From positions 20,584,001-20,648,000 of the forward strand of contig NC_065877.1 in assembly GCF_933775445.1 (NCBI RefSeq): 64,000 nucleotides of DNA, given 5' to 3'. Under the pieces are notes generated by a model that was given only the letters and a program-made list of their open reading frames with translations, did not search any database and was not told the origin of the DNA. This document shows, one piece after another, positions 58,651 to 64,000 of the stretch. Both the position numbers and the translations under genes were made by a program. This DNA comes from Argentina anserina. Its lineage: Eukaryota > Streptophyta > Magnoliopsida > Rosales > Rosaceae. The stretch's first letter is position 1; each line of letters opens with the position of its first letter.

Positions 58651-60047
58651 TCTCTCGACTTACTCATCAAAGTGAAGATAATGGGGTGCCTTTGAATGAA
58701 TCATTTCTGGATGAGAAGTTGTTTTCCATTGTTGAGAAGAAGCTACCATGGTTTGCACATTTGGTTAACTTCTTGGCAAGTGGGGGAAAATACTTTCCCA
58801 AGACCTTTAATTTCCATGCAAGGAGGAGACTCATTAAAGAAGCAAGACACTACTTTTGGGATGATCCATACTTATTCAAGCAATGCAAGGATCAATTGGT
58901 GAGGAGGTGCATTCCAGAGGAAGAGATACAAAGTGTCTTATCTTTTTTCCATGATCAAGCCTGTGGCGGTCACCATGGAGGAAAGAAACGGCCCAAAAAG
59001 TACTTAATTCTGGGTTTTGGTGGCCTTCATTATTTAAAGATGCACATTCTTATGTGAGTTTTTGTGATCGTTGTCAAATGGTAGACAATATTTCCTCAAA
59101 AGACCAAATGCCTTTGAACTATATGCTTGAAGTGGAGATATTTGATGTATGAGGCATAGACTTTATGGGACCTTTCCCAAGTTCATATGGCTATCTATAT
59201 ATCCTTGTGGGAGTTGATTATGTAAGCAAATGGGTTCAGGCCGTGGACACCAAGGCAAATGACCACAAGATCGTGCTCAAGTTCCTTAAAGAACACAACT
59301 TCACAGGATTTGGCACACCTAGAGCAATAATTAGTGATGGAGGCTCCCATTTTATGAACAAGTCATTTGCGCCCTTATTGAAGAAGTATTGGGTTAAGCA
59401 CAAAGTCTTGACACCATACCACCCCCAAACAAATAGCCAAGTTGAAATATCTAACCGAGAGATAAAGAGCATCCTTGAAAAGGTGGTGTCTACAACTTAT
59501 AAAGATTGGGCAATGAAGCTTGATGACACTCTATGGGCTTACCGAACTGCATTCAAAACACGTATTGGAATGTCTCCCTATCACCTTGTTTATGGAAAAA
59601 ACGTGTCATTTGCCGGTTGAGTTGGAGCATAAGGCTTATTGGGCATTGAAGACCCTCAATTTTGACATAGAAAAGTGTGGTGAGGAGCGAAAGTTAGAGC
59701 TTTGTGAGCTAGAGGAGCTTCAGATGGATGCCTATGAAAATGCAAAGATTTATAAAGAGAAAACTAAAGCATTCCATGATCAAAGGATCAAGACCAAACA
59801 CTCGGAGGTTGGGAAACTTGTACTTCTTTTAAACTCCAAATTAAAGTTGTTTCCCGGCAAGCTAAGATCAAGGTGGATTGGGCCATTTGAGCTTGTTCAA
59901 GTATTTAGTCATGGAGTGGTCACATTGAAGAACTTAAGAGATGGATCTACCTTTAAAGTTAATAGTCATCGAGTAAAGCCTTACCTAGAGGGTGCACCAA
60001 AAGATACTTATGCGGAGGTGAAGTACTTCGAGGACCCTCTCACTTAG
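58651..60047 (+). pseudogene. Athila-like integrase, broken
   Basis: The zinc domain is partial (DPYLFKQCKDQLVRRC, ACGGHHGG near 58960). After stops at 59055 and 59150 the core has [24 protein letters not shown] and [16 protein letters not shown] (the DDE residues, last Glu present), then after a shift near 59615 KTKAFHDQRIKTK and the end LFPGKLRSRWIGPFELVQVF ... VKPYLEG. It finishes at TAG 60045-60047. Confidence 0.85.
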
Positions 60048-61212
60048 TTGTTTTGAATGCTAGTTGTGGCCCTACTGATGCATGCTCCCCAAAACATTGA
60101 TATGATCTTAATAGCTTCATACCATATTAAAGACTATATGATGTTTTAAATGTGAGGTGCTTGTTAGGAAATTGTGTTGGTTAGTTTGTATTGACTAGCA
60201 TGTGGTAATTAATAAACATAGTTTATACCTTATATTTGTTTCACCATTGTTCACGGCACATTGAGGACAATGTGTAAATTAAGTGTGAGGTGTAAGGCTA
60301 AGTAATTTCATTCCTTATAATTTTTTTAATGTTTACTTTATAAAATAAAAAAATCCATAAAAATTGAGATATTTTGAAAAATGCAAAAACAAGTTTGTTT
60401 GTGGTTTACTTGCTTGATGCCAATAACAAAACAATCATCATATTTGGATAGATTGATTTTGAGCATGTTTAGCGGTTAAAAACCAATGTTTTGTTAATAT
60501 GAGGATTTGACATTTTGTGCTCACATGTGTTTAGAGTCATATTGCCTATGTCATTTTAAATGCATTCATGTGTGAAACATGAGGACTATATTTGTTGAAA
60601 CTATCTATGCCTATGTGAGATTTTGAGCCGATGAGAATGCATAAAAGTTTCTAATACACTTGTTGTTTCATTGTGTGATCAATTCATTGTACTTGCAATG
60701 TACAACTTACTTTAAATCTTTCGAGACTTTTATCAAGGCATGAGTTGTTATTAGGGAAGACCAAGGCATTAGGTATCCACCAAGGCCAAATAGCTTTTAT
60801 CCTTTAAAAAATCCATTAGTAAGCCAATTTGAGCCTATGTAGTTTTGTGTTAGCCTTTTCATTTCTTTACCACCATAAATGTCTACCATTCTTAGACTTA
60901 AACATTTTTTTCTATCCTCTCTAAGCCAAGTGGTAAGCAATGTGAGTCATATTGTTAGTTTGATGCTTGTAAATGAGTTTGAGATATTTCAAAAAGAGGT
61001 GGGGTATATTAGTCTTGTGTGCAGTCAAGAAAAATAAAAATGGTGACTCTAGACATGTTCACAATATCAAAAAAATCACTCAAAATCAAATATGGACTAG
61101 GGTCACCGAAAATTAGTGCTAGTGGAAAAAAAAATTGTTCTGAAAAAAAATAGTTTAAAAAATCCAAAAAGAGTGAGGAGAATAATTTAGTTGCTACTTG
61201 CATTATGAATCC
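60048..61212 (+). other. Non-coding 3' region of the Athila-like element
   Basis: About 1.15 kb without a long frame. Some Athila elements carry an envelope-like ORF here; none is visible. A purine-rich agtgaggagaa near 61171 may be the polypurine tract. Confidence 0.5.
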
Positions 61213-63181
61213 TTTTTAGACTAGGAAACATGCCATTTGAGAAAGTCATACTTGAAATGAAACTCTTATTCCATAACTTTCATAATCGTATTTTCCTATT
61301 CTAGTAACTTACTTGATCGAGAAAGTTCCATGTTGTGAAATGGAAACTTTCATAATCTAAATGAGCTTATCTATCGCATATATATTTTTAAGACAATATT
61401 TGTCTAGATCAGGACAAGTTTTTATGAATTATCTTGTATATATTCTTGTCTTGTATTATATTCAGATTTTCAAGTGAGATTATGTAGCTAGAGTGAAGGA
61501 AAAAAAATAGAGGAAAAGTCAAAGCAAAGGAGGAAAATAAGGGGAGAAGAGACTTTCATGCAACAAACATCATGCAATTAAGGAGAACATAAAGAAAGAA
61601 GGAGACAACCAAATTCAAGGAGAAAAAGAAGGAATTGATCAAAAGAGATTGCACTCACCAATGACAAAAATAAGTTGAAGAAAAAAAGAGAGAAAAAGAA
61701 AGAGATAAATGAGACATTAAGTAAATAAAAAGAGATAATGCAAGAGAGAAAGAAAGAGACAACCAAATTAAAGGAAAAAAGAAGGATTTGAGTAAAGGAG
61801 CTTGCACCCACCAATGACAAAAATAAGTGAAAGAAAAATAGAGGAAAAAAAGGAAGAGATAAATGAGAGATGAAGTAAACAAAGAGAGATAATGCAAGAG
61901 AGAAAGAAGGAGACAACCAAATTAAATGAGAAAAAAATAAGAAATTGATCAATGGAGATTGCACCTACCAATGACAAAAATAAGTGAAAAAAGAGAGAGA
62001 GAAAATAAAGAGATAAATGAGGGATTAAGTAAACAAAAAGAGATAATGCAAGAGAGAAAGAATGAGACAACCCACAAATTGAGGAGAAAAAGTCCAAGCT
62101 ATAATAATCAAAGAGCGAAAACTCTTCTATAAATAGCACATCATTCACACAGAAAGTTCATCACTTCTCCTTAGCATTCAAGAGTTGAAACTCGACCAAA
62201 ACACCACCATAAACTTCCCTCACAAATCAGCCAAGCCGTCCACCCTAAAACCATCATCATTTCCACCGAGTTTCACCTATTACAGCCGTACATCTAAGGT
62301 TTCTACAACGTTTGAATCTCACAACTCATCTCTATAGCTTCGTTTATTTGTGTTAATCTACAATTATTTGTCTATGAAGATTGTAGTTTGTTGTTTATAT
62401 GGAGGTATTGGTTTTGTATTTGTTTCAAAATTTTCAGATTGTATTTGATATGTTTTTGAGACAATGTCGAATCTATGTTCTTATAATTATTGAAGTTTGT
62501 ATTTTATATTGTTGTATTCTATTTTTCTTTTACTTGCTCTTAGATAATTTTCAGATATGTGCATATGATTTTAGTGCTTGAATGTAGTCCATAAGATTGT
62601 ATTTGAGTGCTATCTTCATCATCCATATTGACACAAATCAAATCATGACCTAAGTAGGTTCGGTTTGTGTTAATTAAAGTGGGAAATTCTGGATTTTTAC
62701 ATGTACCCCATGGTGAGTGACGCCACCGTGAAACATGTCTCCAACAAAAATTTGGTGCTTAAATGTAATCTTGTTTGATTTCTACCCTAAGTGTTGTTAA
62801 TCTTAATTGCATGCAATTTATGTGAGGCCCTAAGTCAACCTAAATGTCAATATAAATCTTGCATGATTATATGTTCCCCTAAGACTCTAATTGTATTGAT
62901 GTCTAAAAGTATGTAATCAGATGAATTAGAATGCATGATAAAACCACTTGTAATTATGTGGTGCATTGATGAATTTGGTTTAGTTTGGTAAAAAGAAGTC
63001 GATCATGTAAATAGTAATTTATGTTTTATTTTAGTATTAATAATCAATCTCAAACCCCCCATTATTTGTTAACACTAAAAGTTTAGAGTTCCTTTCGATT
63101 TCTCGGACGGAACGATCCCTGCTTATTCTATACAAATGACATTTTACAGGGTTAATTGTGTGACGCTCGCGCGTCCCATCA
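61213..63181 (+). repeat. 3' LTR of the Athila-like element
   Basis: About 1.97 kb. The first 1.17 kb matches the left LTR, including three purine-rich units of about 155 bp (61645, 61798, 61955) and a TATA box (TCTATAAATAG near 62118). The rest, ending gacggaacgatccctgctta ... gcgcgtcccatca, has no partner left because of the deletion. Both borders are estimates. Confidence 0.65.
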
Positions 63182-64000
63182 ATTACATAGTTCAATCTCA
63201 AATTTGTAAAACAAAAAAAAAGTTTTACGAAATGATACTGATTAGGCCATTAACGATTCAACTGTTTTGGGAGTTATAGAACTTTGAAATAGATCGATGA
63301 TTCTTCATTATGTGCTAAAAGGAGACTCATTTGCTAAGATGCTAATTTGTATTGTCAAAACATCATTGCCAAGTAAAGTAAGGTTTGGATACTGATCTCC
63401 ATTCACCTTCCACTATTTTAATATGTCATTTTTTAAGGATGTGGAGGCTTTTTAATCAAGTCTAATAGCTATATGCCGACTTCGTTTCCTACATTCTTAG
63501 TCCATGTCATTTATAATTCCGGTATGATATACGGTCCAATGACTCTTCTTTGATCTATTTCTTTGGTTGCTAAGATTGCTCTCTCCACTCTAAGGTTTTG
63601 ATGACTTGGATTTAGAAGATGCTGCAGTATTCATAGAGCTAAGAATGTTATAAAGCCGTAGTAGAAGCTTTTTATGCTCGGCATATCTATAATTGGTATT
63701 CACATAGTCCATCTTTAGTCATTTATTGCATGTAGACTCAGAGTGTCGTAGCTTGTCCGGTTGAGCACCAAGGGAATTAACAGAATGTAATTGCGATCAT
63801 CCAAGGTTGAAAAATATTTCTCATACTTCGCTTTCATATATATTAGTAGCTATATCAACTAACATCTTTTTTAGTCTCAATATTAGTGTTCATTTATTCT
63901 TTAGGGAACAATTCATTAATCTTAGCTTTGATGACCACAATATCATGAAAAACTTTCTAAGAGGTAGGTTTAGTTGTAACACTGATTCTCATTGTCACAT
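63182..64000. other. Intergenic region, nothing recognised
   Basis: No long frame and no repeat seen. Confidence 0.35.

Larger units (their letters stand above)
55381..63181 (+). mobile_element. Athila/Tat-like Ty3/gypsy element with large internal deletion
   Basis: Left and right LTR segments share about 1.2 kb of similar sequence (55381-56606 against about 61213-62379). The right LTR appears to continue to about 63181 (ending acgctcgcgcgtcccatca). At the left, similarity stops at 56606 and protease-type coding sequence begins at once. The 3' part of the left LTR, primer-binding site, gag and protease active site are missing. The coding order protease-RT-RNase H-integrase without a chromodomain, and motifs such as [19 protein letters not shown], fit the Athila/Tat lineage. 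No target duplication was found. Confidence 0.8.

Noticed and set aside
55860..62060. Regularly spaced repeats as a CRISPR-like array
   Set aside because: Unit length about 155 bp, no short repeat/spacer pattern, and they lie in retrotransposon LTRs of a plant.

Overview
This is nuclear DNA from a flowering plant. It is AT-rich, has spliced genes with GT-AG introns, and carries many LTR retrotransposons and small DNA transposons. The conserved proteins point to a eudicot, probably a rosid; I cannot name the species. No bacterial, organellar or CRISPR features are present.

Three host genes look intact. (1) A six-exon minus-strand gene at 6457-7751 encodes a 107-residue endosulfine/ARPP-19-type phosphoprotein. 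(2) A single-exon plus-strand gene at 34759-36948 encodes the F-box/LRR protein MAX2 (strigolactone and karrikin signalling), 729 residues. (3) A minus-strand gene at 37304-48678 encodes a Raf-like MAPKKK with an EDR1-type N-terminal domain. I rebuilt it from 16 coding exons; the joined reading frame is exactly 2373 nt (790 residues plus stop). MAX2 and the kinase gene converge and their coding ends lie about 355 bp apart. Just upstream of MAX2 (33311-34301) is a truncated, broken copy of exons 1-5 of the plastid GTPase gene NOA1/RIF1.

The rest is mostly mobile DNA. A Ty1/copia element fills 9966-18112. Its LTRs are almost identical, yet its gag-pol is full of stops and frameshifts. Its gag appears to start inside the 5' LTR and to be spliced to the main gag exon across the primer-binding site. 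Inside the inferred intron sits a Mutator-like element (11739-12792) with long inverted repeats and a perfect 9-bp target duplication, and inside that a probable solo LTR. A minus-strand Ty3/gypsy chromovirus fills 25657-31431. An Athila/Tat-like gypsy element (about 55381-63181, plus strand) has lost the 3' part of its 5' LTR, its gag and the start of its protease. Smaller pieces include a 643-bp inverted-repeat element with an 8-bp target duplication in a kinase intron, a probable SINE, and degenerate copia and gypsy remnants.

Layout: 1-6.4 kb, no recognised gene, some transposon-like DNA; 6.4-8.7 kb, endosulfine gene; 9.4-18.1 kb, MITE fragment and copia; 18.1-25.6 kb, degraded repeats and a captured gene fragment; 25.6-31.4 kb, chromovirus; 31.4-33.3 kb, unrecognised DNA; 33.3-37 kb, NOA1 pseudogene and MAX2; 37.3-50.7 kb, kinase gene; 50.7-64 kb, gypsy remnants and the Athila-like element. 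All similarities rest on recognising motifs by eye; no database search was run.
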